A stretch of 64,000 nucleotides of DNA from Blastocladiella emersonii ATCC 22665. Taxonomy: Eukaryota > Blastocladiomycota > Blastocladiomycetes > Blastocladiales > Blastocladiaceae. The translations under genes and the position numbers were made by a program. Below, piece after piece: positions 53,052 to 64,000 of this stretch (position 1 is its first letter; each line of letters opens with the position of its first letter). Under the pieces are notes generated by a model that was not told where the DNA came from, ran no database searches, and was given only the letters and a program-made list of their open reading frames with translations. The DNA is taken from NCBI GenBank assembly GCA_025594325.1, contig JANHCV010000009.1:1302001-1366000 (forward strand), read 5' to 3'.

Positions 53052-54057
53052 GGTGGTGGTTGTTGATGCGTTCTTGGGAGTAGGTAGTGAGGGAGGGGTG
53101 CTGGTTTGTGAAGTAGTAGTAGTTGGGAGCCAGCCCCGAGGTTGATGGTGAACAGGTCGAAGGGAGAGCGGGGAGCCCGTCAGTCTTTATAGCGGTCGGT
53201 CGTGAACGAGGGCCGAGCGAGGCAATCGAGTGCTCATTCCGCGGGGCGAGCTCATGTGGTCGGGGCGGGCTTCCAGAATGCGTGGCGCAGCGCGCGTGAG
53301 GTGGCTTAGCCGTGATGCGGAGATTGCGGGCGCGCCGCCCAAGCCACATCTCCGCCACCGCACTTCGCAAGCGGGCGAATCAGCGACGCCGAACGACGCC
53401 CTCGAGGCGCACACGCGGGCAAGCAGCGAGGCTGGATCACGGAGCCGGCGAGGCGAGGCGCGGTCATGGGACTCACACGGCCCTGAATGCAATGGACGAC
53501 GCGCCACGACGCGTGAGCAGTGGCCAGCGCATGTGACGCTATATTGCATATCAGCGGGTCGTGCGGCTGTTAACGTTGCTCGAGGGATTGCATCCGATAA
53601 CCCGCACACGGTGGTTGGACGACATTATGACCGTGTCGCCTGCCTCGCGACTCCACACGTGCAGATGACCACCGCGTGCGGAGAACCGCCAGCGTGACCG
53701 TAGTCGTGTTACATCAATCAAACCACCCGCACCCTTTTAGCTGCCCAAGTCAAGCACCGCTTTGATGTTCGGTATCGCAGCAGGTGTAGCGCAGGAACCT
53801 CCTCATGCGTCCGTCCGTATCTATGTTCTATAGATGTCATATATGCTTTCTCTGCTCCGGCGTCTCTTTCAATGCAGACCCGACGCGTTGCGCCACACAC
53901 GCGGGGATCGCTGACTCGGTCGTTTCACGTGTTGTCCGCTCGCATGGGAACTGTCGCTCCGGCGTGACAGCGTCTAAGTGGTGTCGAACTCGCTTGTCGT
54001 ACACTTCCCACGCTCTTTCGCGCTGAAGTCGCACCTCATCGACGACTTGACGCAAGC
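53052..54057. other. Divergent promoter region of permease and MATH/BTB-like gene
   Basis: About 1 kb without a supported gene. A TATA-like CTTTATAG at about 53186 lies upstream of the permease start on the minus side, but its spacing (about 140 bp) only weakly supports it as a promoter element. Confidence 0.4.
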
Positions 54058-55184
54058 ATGAATCCAATGAAGAAAATCGACGTGGCCGCCCTTCCCGTAC
54101 GCTGCGCAGCACACAGCCGTGCTCTACGCGGCAGCCGTGCTGAGCGAGCGCGACACGCGGAGTAGGTTGTCTTTGGTGTCCCGGACCCGGGTTCGTCGAC
54201 TGCATCGAGCACGGTGCTGATCTACAACGAGGATCGGTACCATAGCAACACCTTCGCTCGAGGCGGCGCGGGCTTCCGCATTGTGGAGACGAAGCTTCCG
54301 AGAGTCGTCGGCCAGGGCAACTTTATTGTGGCCTTTGTCCCCAAGACGACTGGCTCCGAGGCGTGGTCCGTTGCACTTTGCCTCGAGGGGTGCGTCATGG
54401 CGGGCAGTACGAGCTGCGACATCAGCCTCGAGGGCGCCCAGAGCATGTTTTCCACGTCGCTGTTCACCTTTGCCGAGAACGTCGAGCTCGGCGTTCATCG
54501 TGCAGATGTGCCTTCCTTCGATCCCGACATTGTGTTCAAGCACTACTCCAAGCTCAAGATTCGCTTCTCGAAGTTGACCATCGCCCTCTCATCGTGCAGT
54601 GCCGAACTGGAGTCCGAATCGCAGTCTTTTGCTCCCGTTCAAGCTGCTTCTCCTCTCATAGCGCCTAGCTCGATCACATGCTCTCGCACCGACGGCTCCA
54701 TCGACCTCTCTTTTTGGCCTCCATTGATGACCCCGCCCTCTGCAGCGTGTCTTTCCTGCCCAACGGTGCCGTGTCGGCCATCTTTGCTTCTCACACGATT
54801 CTCGAGGTGCGATCCCGCTTCTTCGCGGCCAAGTTCCGCGGCGAATGGGTCGCGTCCGTCGCCAACCACGAGCCCATCAAGCTTCCGACCTGGGATCTCG
54901 CGGCGTTCGCGGTCATCGTCGCACATTTATACTCCCGCTGGGTCCCGTCCGAGTCCAGTACAGTGCCCGACGCGGTCAAGTCTGCCCTTGCGCGGATGGG
55001 CGTCCACCTCGGCTCGTTCGACGACTTTGACGTGCTCAGCAACTGCTTTGACCTGGCCGAGTTTCTCGAGTGCATCGAGCTCGCCTCGGCGCTTGAGCCG
55101 ATGATGGTTGCTGCGATTGGGAAGCGGGTTCGCGCCATGAAGGTCGCGCCCACCAAGTTTTCCCCGAGCGTCGCGTCCCAGTAG
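54058..55184 (+). pseudogene. MATH/BTB-like protein 1, one-base frameshift
   Basis: Exon 1 is 54058-54096 (ATG, 13 codons), intron GTACGC...AGTAG (54097-54165), exon 2 from 54166. The first part is MATH-like (GGAGFRIVETKLPRVVGQGNFIVAF...VPSFDPDIVFKHYSKLKIRF), followed by a BTB/POZ-like domain (SVSFLPNGAVSAIFASHTILEVRSRFFAAKF...LYSRWVP). The frame breaks at the T run 54711-54715: one more T would continue IDLSF into LASIDDPALCSVSF as in the paralogue. After that it is open to 55184. Proteins of this plan are usually substrate adaptors of Cul3 ubiquitin ligases. The break may be a sequencing error. Confidence 0.65.
54841..54982 (+). repeat. 142 bp tract identical to 56368-56509
   Basis: From GCGAATGGGTCGCG to GGTCAAGTC the two BTB-coding regions match base for base, silent positions included. 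The flanking coding sequence on both sides differs at many sites. Confidence 0.95.
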
Positions 55185-55581
55185 GAGACGTGTGAAGTAT
55201 CCGCAGCGGAGCTCGTTTGAAATCCTGTACATATCCCCTTCGTGAAGACGATGCGTTCCCCCTGTTCGTTTACTCCCTCACTTGCAGTTCGAGATGCGCT
55301 GCGCCACGCACGTGAGACTCATCTCAAGCGAGCCTTGTCGACCCGTGTGAGCATCGTGAGGCATCACCTCCACTGATCACCACCGTGTGGATGCGTCCAG
55401 GTTGCCGAGAATGCCGATGGCCGAACAGTAATACAGGTTACATGCGTCACTCGCATCACTCGTCGGCGTAGCGTCCACTCCGTGTCCAGATTCGCAGGCG
55501 ATCAGAGCGTCCCGTTGACGCTACCACGGCTCCCTCTCTCCTCACTGTCGATGCAACATTGTTTGAGCCTAACGAAGCACC

Positions 55582-56714
55582 ATGAACAGAACGACTGTTT
55601 TCGGACTTCCCGTACGTCCGACGGCCAAGCGGACGTGGCGACCCTCGTCAAAAACTGACGCAGGGACATCTAGGTTGTTTTCGAGACTTCCGGCCCGCTG
55701 GCCTCGGGCACGGAGAAGAGCGTCGGCTTCTTGTTTACCGAGAATGAGACCAACATCATTACTCGCGAGCGTGGCGGTTCGGGCTTTCGCACCGGCGTGA
55801 CCAAGATTCCAGCGACGTTTTGCCAGGGCGACTTTGTTCTCGCCTTCGCTCCCTGTGCGGATCGCGGTGGGTGGACTGCGGCCCTTTGCTTTGACACGGA
55901 TCGGCTTCCATGCGATCTGCTCTGCGATGCTGTTCTCGAGGTCGAGCAGAAGTCGTTCTGTGTAGCATCGTTCGCCGTTCGGAACGGGTCTACTGCAGGG
56001 TGCTACATTGCACTCGTTCCGTCGTTCGACCCGGACATGGTGTTCAAGTATTACTCGACCGTCAAGGTTCGCTTCACCAAGGCAAGTCGTGCTTGGAAGC
56101 CTGCCTCGTCGCTGTCAACTACGAACACGGCGTCTCAAGCTGCGACCACGTGCTCCAGTGCGTCCGACGTCAAGAGCTCGTCGAATGAATCTACTGCTGA
56201 CTCGGCGAGTCCTGGGGTACCAGCCGTCGACCTTTCCCTTCTCGGCTCGATTCACGACCCAGACATCTGCAGCGTGTCGTTCCTGCCGAGCGGCGCCTCG
56301 TCGGCCATCTTTGCTTCTCACACGATTCTCGCGGTGCGGTCACCCTTCTTCTCGGCTAAGTTTCGCCGCGAATGGGTCGCGTCCGTCGCCAACCACGAGC
56401 CCATCAAGCTTCCGACCTGGGATCTCGCGGCGTTCGCGGTCATCGTCGCACATTTATACTCCCGCTGGGTCCCGTCCGAGTCCAGTACAGTGCCCGACGC
56501 GGTCAAGTCGGCCCTTGCGCGCATGGGCGTGCAGCTCAGCTCGCTCGAAGACTTTGACGTGCTTACCAACTGCTTTGACCTGGCCGAGTACCTCGAGTGT
56601 ACCGAGCTTGTATCGGCTCTCGAGCCTCTCATCGTCGCCTCGATCGCAAAGCGGGTGCGCGCCGTGAAGCTTGCTCCAACCAAGTTTTCCTCAAGCGCCA
56701 CCTCCCACCAGTAG
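55582..56714 (+). CDS. MATH/BTB-like protein 2
   Basis: Exon 1 is 55582-55611 (ATG, 10 codons), a 62 nt intron (GTACGT...TAG), then exon 2 55674-56714: 356 residues. The MATH-like half (GGSGFRTGVTKIPATFCQGDFVLAF...VPSFDPDMVFKYYSTVKVRF) is joined by a Ser/Thr linker to the BTB-like half (SVSFLPSGASSAIFASHTILAVRSPFFSAKF...LYSRWVP...FDLAEYLECTEL). Intron position and phase match paralogue 1 and fix the start. Such fusions normally recruit substrates to Cul3-based E3 ligases, and this intact copy is the likely functional one. Tandem duplicate, 397 bp downstream of copy 1. Confidence 0.75.
56368..56509 (+). repeat. 142 bp tract identical to 54841-54982
   Basis: Partner of the identical tract in the first MATH/BTB-like gene. 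The offset is exactly 1,527 bp throughout, so there is no indel inside the tract. Confidence 0.95.
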
Positions 56715-56974
56715 GCGCAGTTCAGGGTCGCCAGTATGGGGCCCATTGACCGTTGCTTTCATGCCCGTTTCGTGATCAATACAACCCGCAGTTTTCGTCT
56801 CTCGCCTGAAGAATGTCGTGCGAGGTCGCTGAAGGTAGGTTGGAGACGCGATGCGCCACCCACGTGCGGTTCGCTGTCGCCGACCTCCCCGCTTTCGCCT
56901 TCCCCGCCGACCCTCCTCCTCTCGCCCTCACCACCCCCTAAAGCACCACGCAACTAGATGCAATAACCCCCAAA

Positions 56975-58089
56975 ATGGGCGCCATTAGCAAGGATGCGAC
57001 CACTGCGAGCGACGCGCCGAGTATGGCGCCGCTGACCTACGACCCGATGCTGCCGCTGAGCGAGATCGCCGATTTCTACGGCACTTCCGACTGCGCCCCG
57101 CCGGCCGAAGCCCCGCGCCCGCGGCCGTACGTCTGGTGCAACTCGCTCGTCACGCTCGACGGGTACCTGTCGTACCACGAGCCCGGCGACACGGGCGTCT
57201 TGTGCGCTTCGCTTGGTTTGTTCTTCCGTGGACGCAGCGCTGACGATTCCCACCGTGTAGCGGCGTCGCCATGAAGCCGTGGTACCCGAAGCTCTCGAGC
57301 GTCGACTTTCGCATGCTGCACGCTGGGTACGCTGCTTACCACCCTACCTCTCGATCGTCGCTCATTCACCATCCCCGAGTGTAGCTGGGCCCACTCGGAC
57401 GCGATCCTGATCACGGCGAGCGAGCTGCGCAACGAGCCCGAGGCGCAGATCCGCGTCCTGTACGGTCCCCTCCCACTGCGACCTCCCGCCCTCCCCACTG
57501 ACCGCGGCCACCGAATAGCTTCGACGACCTCATCGAGTACCGCCAGACGGTCCTCGGCAAACCCGCACAGCCGTGCCTGGTGATCCTGACGCGGACGGGC
57601 GCGATCCCGGCCGAGCACCCGGTGTTCCATCCGCCCAAGGACCGCCCGACGCACTCGCAGTACCCGATCCTGGTCGTGACGACGACCGCGGGGCTCGCGG
57701 CCCTCCCTCGCGCCGCGCTCGCGCAAGCGGACAACCCGCCGACGTGCCTCGCGCTCGACGACCCGGAGACGGGCGGCGTGTCGTTTGCTGCGCTCTTTGA
57801 GCACCTGTGGCGGAACTGCGGGGTGCGTCACGTCGACGTGGGCGCGGGCGGCGACGTGATCCAGCAGCTCGTCGTGGGCAAGTTCATTGACGAGATGCGC
57901 ATGACGCTCGCGGCGCAGCTGGCGGGCGGGATTTCGAGTTTGGGCGCACGCCGGCCGCACTTCTTCCCGACGCGCGACGGGAAGCACCTGTTCACGGCCG
58001 ACACGGCGCCGCACATGGAGATCCGCGGCGTGCGCACCGCCGGCCGCCGGCTCCTGTTCCTGCGCATGGACGTCAAGTACCGCCACTAG
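56975..58089 (+). CDS. RibD_C-domain reductase, RIB7-like (riboflavin pathway)
   Basis: Four exons: 56975-57201, 57261-57326, 57385-57459 and 57519-58089, 312 residues. The third donor could be GTACGG at 57460 (preferred) or GTCCCC at 57465; both keep frame. RPYVWCNSLVTLDGYLS matches the NADPH-domain start of RIB7/RibD reductases (family VTxxxxxSLDGxI), AGWAHSDAILITASELRNEPEA and HVDVGAGGDVIQQLVVGKFIDEMRMTL follow in the expected order (Gly-rich dinucleotide-binding loop GAGG). The enzyme would reduce the ribosylamino-pyrimidine phosphate in riboflavin synthesis. A related RibD_C reductase of other function cannot be excluded. Stop 76 bp from the convergent nucleoporin stop. Confidence 0.7.
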
Positions 58090-58165
58090 TAGGGATTGAG
58101 TTTGATTGGACTGAAATGTATCGCACCACTTTGCTTTCACAACACTGATGAGAACACGAGGGACA

Positions 58166-61100
58166 CTAGCGGAACTGAGTGAAGGCCGGGTTCCCGCCAA
58201 ACGCCGACGGCTTGGCCGGCTGCTGTTGCTGACCGCCGCCGCCAAACGCGTTCTGCCCCGCCGACTGCTGCTGCGCGAGCGCACCGAACCCGACGGGCTT
58301 GTTGGCGAAAGAGCTGAACCCGGACGACGACGCGCCGCCCGCTGCCGCACCGAACGCCGATGGTGCACCCGCGGCGGCGGCACCGAATGACGACGGGGCG
58401 CCGAATCCACTCGAAGCACCGAACGCGGGGGCGGCGGGCGCGGACCCAAACGCCGAGGGCTGGCCGAACGCGGAAGTCTGGCCAAACGCCGGGGCAGATG
58501 ACGGGGTCGCGGGCACCGCGCCGAATCCGAACGACTGGCCGAACGCTGAAGGCTGGCCGAACGCGGAAGTTTGACCGAACGCAGAAGTCTGACCGAAGGC
58601 GGAGGGCTGCGAGGTCGCACCAAAAGCGGACGGCTGCGATGTGGCGCCGAACGCGGATTGCTGCGAGGTCGCACTGAACGCGGACGGCTGCGAGGTCGCA
58701 CCAAACGCGGACGGCTGCGAGGTCGCGCCGAACGGCGACGCAGATGCGGCCGCGGCGGGCGCGTTGAACATGCCGGACGGCTTGAACCCGAACGCCTGGC
58801 CGGGGGCGGCACTGGTGGCGGGGGCCGAGTCCGCGGACGGGACGGCGAAGACTTTGCTCACCACCCCCGGCTTCGGCGGCGCGCCGAGGCCAACAAACCC
58901 GCCGCCGCCGTTACTGCCGCCGAAGCCGGACGCGGGCGGGGCCGGCGCGGGAGCGAAGCCGGACGCCGACGAGGACGGAGCAGCGGGAGCCGACGAGTCG
59001 TCCATATCGTACATGGCGTCGTCGTCGCCATCGGTGAACACCTGCGAGCTGGCGGCGCTGGCCGAGAACGCGTCCGAGGCGCCGACGTTGACGTACTCGT
59101 CGTCCTCGTCGTCCATCTGGACGGGCGACGCGCCCGACGGGGTCGCGGGCGACGGGCTCGCGGGCGACGGGCTCGCGGCGCGCTGCGGCGAGGGCGGCGC
59201 GATGAGGACCGTGGACGCGAGCTTGGGCGACGGCGAGGACGAGGCCGCCGACTTGGCCGGCGACGCGTCGGCAGCAGCGACCGCGGGCTTGACGGCCAGG
59301 GACGCGGGCGTAGGCGTTGCGGGCGCCGGGACAGCGGCCGCCGCCGCAGGTACAGGTGCAGGTGCGGGGGTCGACGGCGACTTGGGAGGCGCCTTGCCGT
59401 CCTCCTCCTCCTCCTTCTTCTCAGCGACCGCGGGCGGGGCGCCAAACACGAACCCAGTCGCCGGCGCGCCGGACGGAGCCGCGGCGCCGAACCCGCCGGT
59501 CGCGGGCTTACCGCCAAACGAGAACCCCGCGAATCCAGGGCCCGACGACGGCGCGGCGCCGAACGCGGGCGGCGGCGCGGGCATCGCGAACACGGGCGCG
59601 GCCTTGGTCGCTGCGGGCGCGTTCGGGTTGGCGGTCTCGCACGACGAGCACTGCGTCGCGTCCTTGGCGTTGGTGATCATGCAGACGTCGCACGTCCACG
59701 AGCCCGCGGGCTTCGCGAACTTGGACATGTCGAACCCGCCGGCCGCGGGCTTGGGCGCCGGGGCGGCCGTGACGGTGGGCGACTTGGACGCGGCAGTGGG
59801 CTCCTCGGCCTTCTTCGCCGGCGGCGCGGGGGACGCGGGCCGGCTGGGCGGCGACTTGGGCCGCTCGGGCGTCGCGACGGCGGGGAACGCGAACGCGGGT
59901 GCGGCGGTCGCGGAACCAGCGGTCGCGGCAGTGGTGACGGGCTTGCCGCCGAACGAGAACCCGGGGAACGCCGGGCCCGACGACAAGGAAGTGCTGGGCG
60001 GGCCGCCGAACGTGGGCATGCCGAACACGGGCGCGGCCTTGGTCGCCGCAGGCGCGTTCGGGTTGGCCGTCTCGCAGGAGGAGCACTGCGTCGCATCCTT
60101 GGCGTTGGTCACCATGCAGACGTCGCACGTCCACGAGCCCGCGGGTTTCGCGAACTTGGACATGTCGAACCCGCCGGCCACGGGCGCCGCGGGCATCGCG
60201 AACACGGGCGCGGCCTTGGACGCCGCGGGCGCGTTCGGGTTGGGCTCCTCGCACGACACGCACTTGGTCGCGTCCTTGGCGTTGGACAGGGCGCACACGC
60301 CGCACGTCCACGAGCCCGCGGGCTTGGCGAACTTGGACATGTCGAACTTGCCGACGACGGCGGGCGCCTTGGCCTTGGGCGACTCGGGCTGCGACTTCTC
60401 TTCCTTGGTCGACGTCGACGCGGCCGCAGCAGCGACAGGCGACTTGGGCGCTGCGCCGAACGCGGGGAACGCCATCTTGGGCGCAGCCGCAGCGGCCGAC
60501 GCCGCAGGCGCACCGAACGGAGACGCGGCCGGCTTGTCGGCAGCAGCGGGCGCGCTGGCGGGACGCCGCGCGTCAGCCGTTGCGGGCGCCGACGACGGGG
60601 CCGCGAACATGCCGAACCCGGTCCCGGCGGCGGTCTTGGCGGGCTCGCGCTTGGCGGCCGGCGCAGCAGCGGGCGTGGACGCGGACTTGCCCTTGGACCG
60701 CGCGGGCGACGCGGCACGCGGGGCCTTCTTCGGCTTCGCGGCCGACTTCTCCTTCTTGGCCTTCGGCTTCGCCACGGGCACAGGCGCGAGTGTCTGGACC
60801 GCGGCCGACTTGGCCTGGGCGGGCACGGGCGCGACCTTGGGCTCGCGCGGGACGGGGAGGATGTGGAGCCCAGCTGGCTGCTGCCCTGCCGCATACGACT
60901 GCTGCGGGGGCGGCGGGGAGGGCGACCCGCGGCGGCCGCCGATAGTCGAACGGCGGTGGCCGGCACCAGCGCGGGCTTCGGCCCACGACACGCCGCACGC
61001 GGTGCAGTCAGCCGCGTCGACGGGGTTGCGGGCGCGGCACGCGGGGCAGGTCCAGGTCGGCGGCGCGACGACGTGCGGCTTGACGAGCCCGTCGTCGCCG

Positions 61101-64000
61101 CGCTTGGCGCCGAGGCGCGTGCGGAGCGCGGCGAACGCGGCCTTGCGCTTTGCGGCGGGCGAGGGCGCGGTCACCTCGGCGAGGGTCAGCGCGGCGGTGG
61201 CGGACGCGCGCTTGGCGAGGGCAGGCTCGGGCGCCGTGGCGGCGGTGGCAGCGGTACCGCCGACGCGGAACGGCATCGGAATCTCGTCGTCCTCCTCGCC
61301 GTCGTCAATGACGAGCAGGTTCATGGCCTCGAGGCGCTCCGTGAGCCCGGCGACGAACCGGGCGCTGTCGTTGATCTTGTCGCCGACGTTTTTGAGGGCG
61401 CGGTGGATGAGGTGCATGGTGATCGGCTCGACGCGCGGTCTCGCGTCCGCCGCCGCGCGCTCAGCGGCCTCGCGCTTGGTGATGGCGCGGGCGACCTCCT
61501 CGAGCTCCTTGATCCGGCGGCCAACGCGGTCCAGGTTGGCGCGAAGGCGCTCGCGCTGGGCGGCCTGCTCGGGCCCGAGCCCCGTGAGCCCGAGATCCTC
61601 GCCGCGGCGGACGCGGTCAGCGATCTCGCGGAGCTGGGCGATCTTGGCCTGGACGCGGTCGAGGGCGTCGCGGGTTGCGGTGGCGCGGGCGAGCGAGTCG
61701 TCGAGCGACGCCTGCCACGCGACCATCTTGGACCCGAGGACCACGAGGTCGTCCGAGATCCCGGTCCACCGCGCGGTGGGCGCCGGGTGGTACGCGATGG
61801 CGTGCGCGAGCTCGGCGCGGCGCGCGCGCACCGCCTCGATCAGCACGTGGATGCCCTTGCACAGGTCCTGGAACGCGAGCTCCGGGTCACCCGCCTGCGT
61901 GAAGGTCGGCAGGATGAGCGCGCCGGGTGGGATCGCGGGCTCCTCCTCCTCCTCGCTGGACGACTCGGTATCGCTGGACTCGGCCGACTCCTCGTCGTCC
62001 GACAGCAGGTACCGCGTGACGCCGACGGGGACGGGCGACGGCGGCATCTGGCTGTCGGGCTCGGGCGCGGTGACGTCGGCGACCGGGTACTCGTCGGCCT
62101 CGTCGCCCGTCTCGCTCTCGTCGCCGTCGGAGAAGCGGTCCTCGACATCGTCCTCGTACCCGCCGACCTCCTCGCCGGCGTGGTGGTCGTCGTCGCCGCT
62201 GCTGCGCGAGTACTCGGCATCGGACCCGCTACGGTCTTGGTCGTTGCCAGCGTCATCGTCATCGACATCGTCATCTTCGTCGCTGCGGTCGCTGCCACTC
62301 ACGTCCTCGTACCCGCTTCCATCGCTCTCCTCCTCCTCGTCGTCCTCGTCCGAGTGCGCTGCACGGCGGCGGGCGACGGGGACGGCGTTGACGGTGCCGA
62401 GCCGCGCGTCGAGACTGGCCTGGCGTGGGTCGGCCGTAGGGGTGGCGGTGGCGGGAGACGGGCCCAGACGCGAGAAAATCGACTGATTCTTCGCCGGCGC
62501 GTCGTCCTGCTTCTTCTCGCCCGCGAACGGCGACTTGGCAGCGGCCCCGGCGCCACCAATACCGCCGAACCCGGCGCCGCCGAGACTGCCGAACCCGGTG
62601 AACGCGGGCTTCGGGGGCTGGTCGGGTGCGGGCGCAGCGGCCGCACCGAACGGCGAGCCCGTTGTGGGCGCACCCGTAGCAGCGGCCGCGCCGAACGAGG
62701 TCGTGGACAGGACAGGCTTGGGCGCCGCGAACAGCGGTTTGGCGGCGGCGGCGCCGGAGGTGAAGGGCGAGGCCGTCGATCCCGACGACGTGAACGAGAA
62801 GGGCAGGGACTTAGCGGGCGCCGCGGGCTCGCTGGCAGCGGCGGGCTTGGCCGGGAGCGCGCCGAACGCGAAGCCCGAGGCGGGCGCGGGCGGCGGGGGT
62901 GGCGGGACTGCCACAGCCGCGGCGGCCGACGGGGCGGGGAGCGGCGCGGGGGCGACCATGCCGGCGAACTGCTTGCGTTCGTTGACGATGGGCATGTCGT
63001 AGACGTGCCACGCGACGAGGGTGCCCTCGTCGGTCAGGACCCATACGACGGGGAGGGCGGGGACGGGGCGGTCGTCTTCGGGGGACGGCGAGGGGAGGGT
63101 GGCGGTGGCGGTCCAGTCGATGGCGCACGCGACGGGGACAGCCTCGGCGCCGCGGTCGGCGGCGTCCTCGGGGGTCGGGACGATGGCGCGCACGTTCTCG
63201 TCGAGAACCCAGACGTCGAGCGGGGTGCCGGCGGCGACGAGGGTGTCGGTGGAGGCGGAAGTGGCGGCAAAGAGGAGCGGGGCGGTGGTGGCGCCTGGGA
63301 TCGGGGCAAAGTAGACGTCGACGGGCTTGTTCTCGCCCTCGAAGGTCGGGAACACGGGCGCGGTGGGCGCGAGGCGGTGCGAGTTGTCCTTCTGCAAAGA
63401 GCGGGCGGATGGCGCGGAGTCAGCGAATGCACGTCTCGAGCGCCTGCGCGTTTAGCGTACCCAGTTGTAGAACGAGGTGGCGAGATCGCGGGTCTCGGGG
63501 TCGGCGTAGACGATGACGACCGTCTCGTTGGTGAGCCAGTGGAGGGCGACGACGGCCTTGGTCTCGGTGGCCTCGTGGACGAGCGCGGGGTGCGAGTCCT
63601 TGACGTCGCCGGCAGCCGTGATCTGGGTCAGGGCGCCGGCCGCGTCGGCGTAGATGAGGCGCTTGCCCTTGGGGCTCCACGACGCGGCGGTGATGCCCTT
63701 GCCGGCCTGGTACGCGGTCAGGGCGCCCGAGGCGAGGTCGAGGACCCACAGGTCGCCCTCGTTGGAGAGCACGGCGGCTGTGGTGGCGGCGGCATCGGGG
63801 TTGGGCACAATGGCGCGCAGCGTGGTGCCTGAGGGCAGGTCGACGGTGAAGCGCCGCGTCGCGTTCTAGACGAGTGGATCGTGGGTTAGCGGCGGTCTGC
63901 CACGACGGTGGCAGTTCATGAGAACGTACGCCAGCCTTTAGCGCGGCCGTGTCGAGCGCGACGATGCGCGACTCGGACCCGACGATCACCGAGAGCCCGT
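58166..64000 (-). CDS. Nup159/Nup214-like FG nucleoporin with RanBP2 zinc fingers (5' end outside window)
   Basis: Exons on the minus strand: 64000-63930 (partial), 63865-63461 and 63391-58166 (1,741 codons). Order: beta-propeller-like N-terminal region (LPSGTTLRAIVPNPDAAATTAAVLSNEGDLWVLDL, SWSPKGKRLIYAD, WVLTDEGTLVAWHV) as in Nup159/Nup214; FG block about 62930-62500; acidic stretch about 62330-61950; coiled-coil helices about 61860-61290; a RanBP2-type zinc finger near 61055-60985 (WTCPAC...CTAC); Ala/Lys-rich basic linker; three more fingers near 60322-60245, 60142-60065 and 59712-59635 (WTCxVC...CxSC); FG tail about 58900-58170 with SAFG repeats. Likely a cytoplasmic-face pore component in mRNA export; the fingers would bind Ran. 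Fingers are not part of the usual Nup159 or Nup214 plan. Confidence 0.85.

Noticed and set aside
58571-63832. A 1,753-codon open frame antisense to the nucleoporin
   Set aside because: Composition is almost only Arg, Gly, Leu and Ala, without domains. The opposite strand carries a well supported nucleoporin.

Overview
The window looks like nuclear DNA of a GC-rich basidiomycete yeast, probably a tremellomycete. This rests on small spliceosomal introns (about 45-85 nt, GTACGT-type donors, YAG acceptors), very GC-rich housekeeping genes, FG nucleoporin, proteasome and DNAAF10 homologues, and fungal-type Helitron and LTR-retroelement remains. The placement below phylum is inference.

Layout. (1) 1-4517: the 3' part of a long Q-rich gene, which is one arm of a near-perfect ~4.5 kb inverted duplication; the other arm is 36403-40883. 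(2) 5.1-8.1 kb: a GPI-type Ser/Thr-rich wall protein, then DNAAF10/WDR92 and proteasome beta-2 (PUP1), the last two convergent. (3) 8.1-25 kb: accessory DNA with a tandem ~0.33 kb repeat, a truncated LRR gene and a ~14 kb unit bounded by diverged ~1.7-1.85 kb inverted repeats (10828-12558 and 23108-24958). The interior of this unit holds three tandem F-box-like paralogues, mostly damaged, and a decayed Helitron Rep. (4) 25-28.9 kb: an unrecognised acidic protein and a rearranged Ty3/gypsy-like gag-RT relic. (5) 28.9-36 kb: three tandem copies of an unrecognised family with ubiquitin-like-looking segments, each with breaks or truncation. (6) 36.4-48.7 kb: the complete second copy of the Q-rich gene, head to head with another membrane-anchored low-complexity gene. 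(7) 49.5-53 kb: an ankyrin relic, an ankyrin gene and a CAT-type amino-acid permease. (8) 54-56.7 kb: two tandem MATH/BTB-like genes sharing a 142 bp identical tract. (9) 57-64 kb: a RIB7-like riboflavin-pathway reductase convergent with a large Nup159/Nup214-like nucleoporin that carries four RanBP2-type zinc fingers.

The housekeeping blocks at 5.8-8.1 kb and 57-64 kb are compact, convergent and intact. The DNA between them is repeat-driven: duplicated families in tandem, inverted duplications, transposon remains and frequent single-base breaks. Several of the breaks fall in T or G homopolymers, so some may be sequencing errors. The strongest leads are the near-identical inverted duplication of a membrane-anchored FG/Q-rich protein, the zinc-finger-bearing Nup214-like protein, the 14 kb inverted-repeat unit and the tandem ubiquitin-like family.
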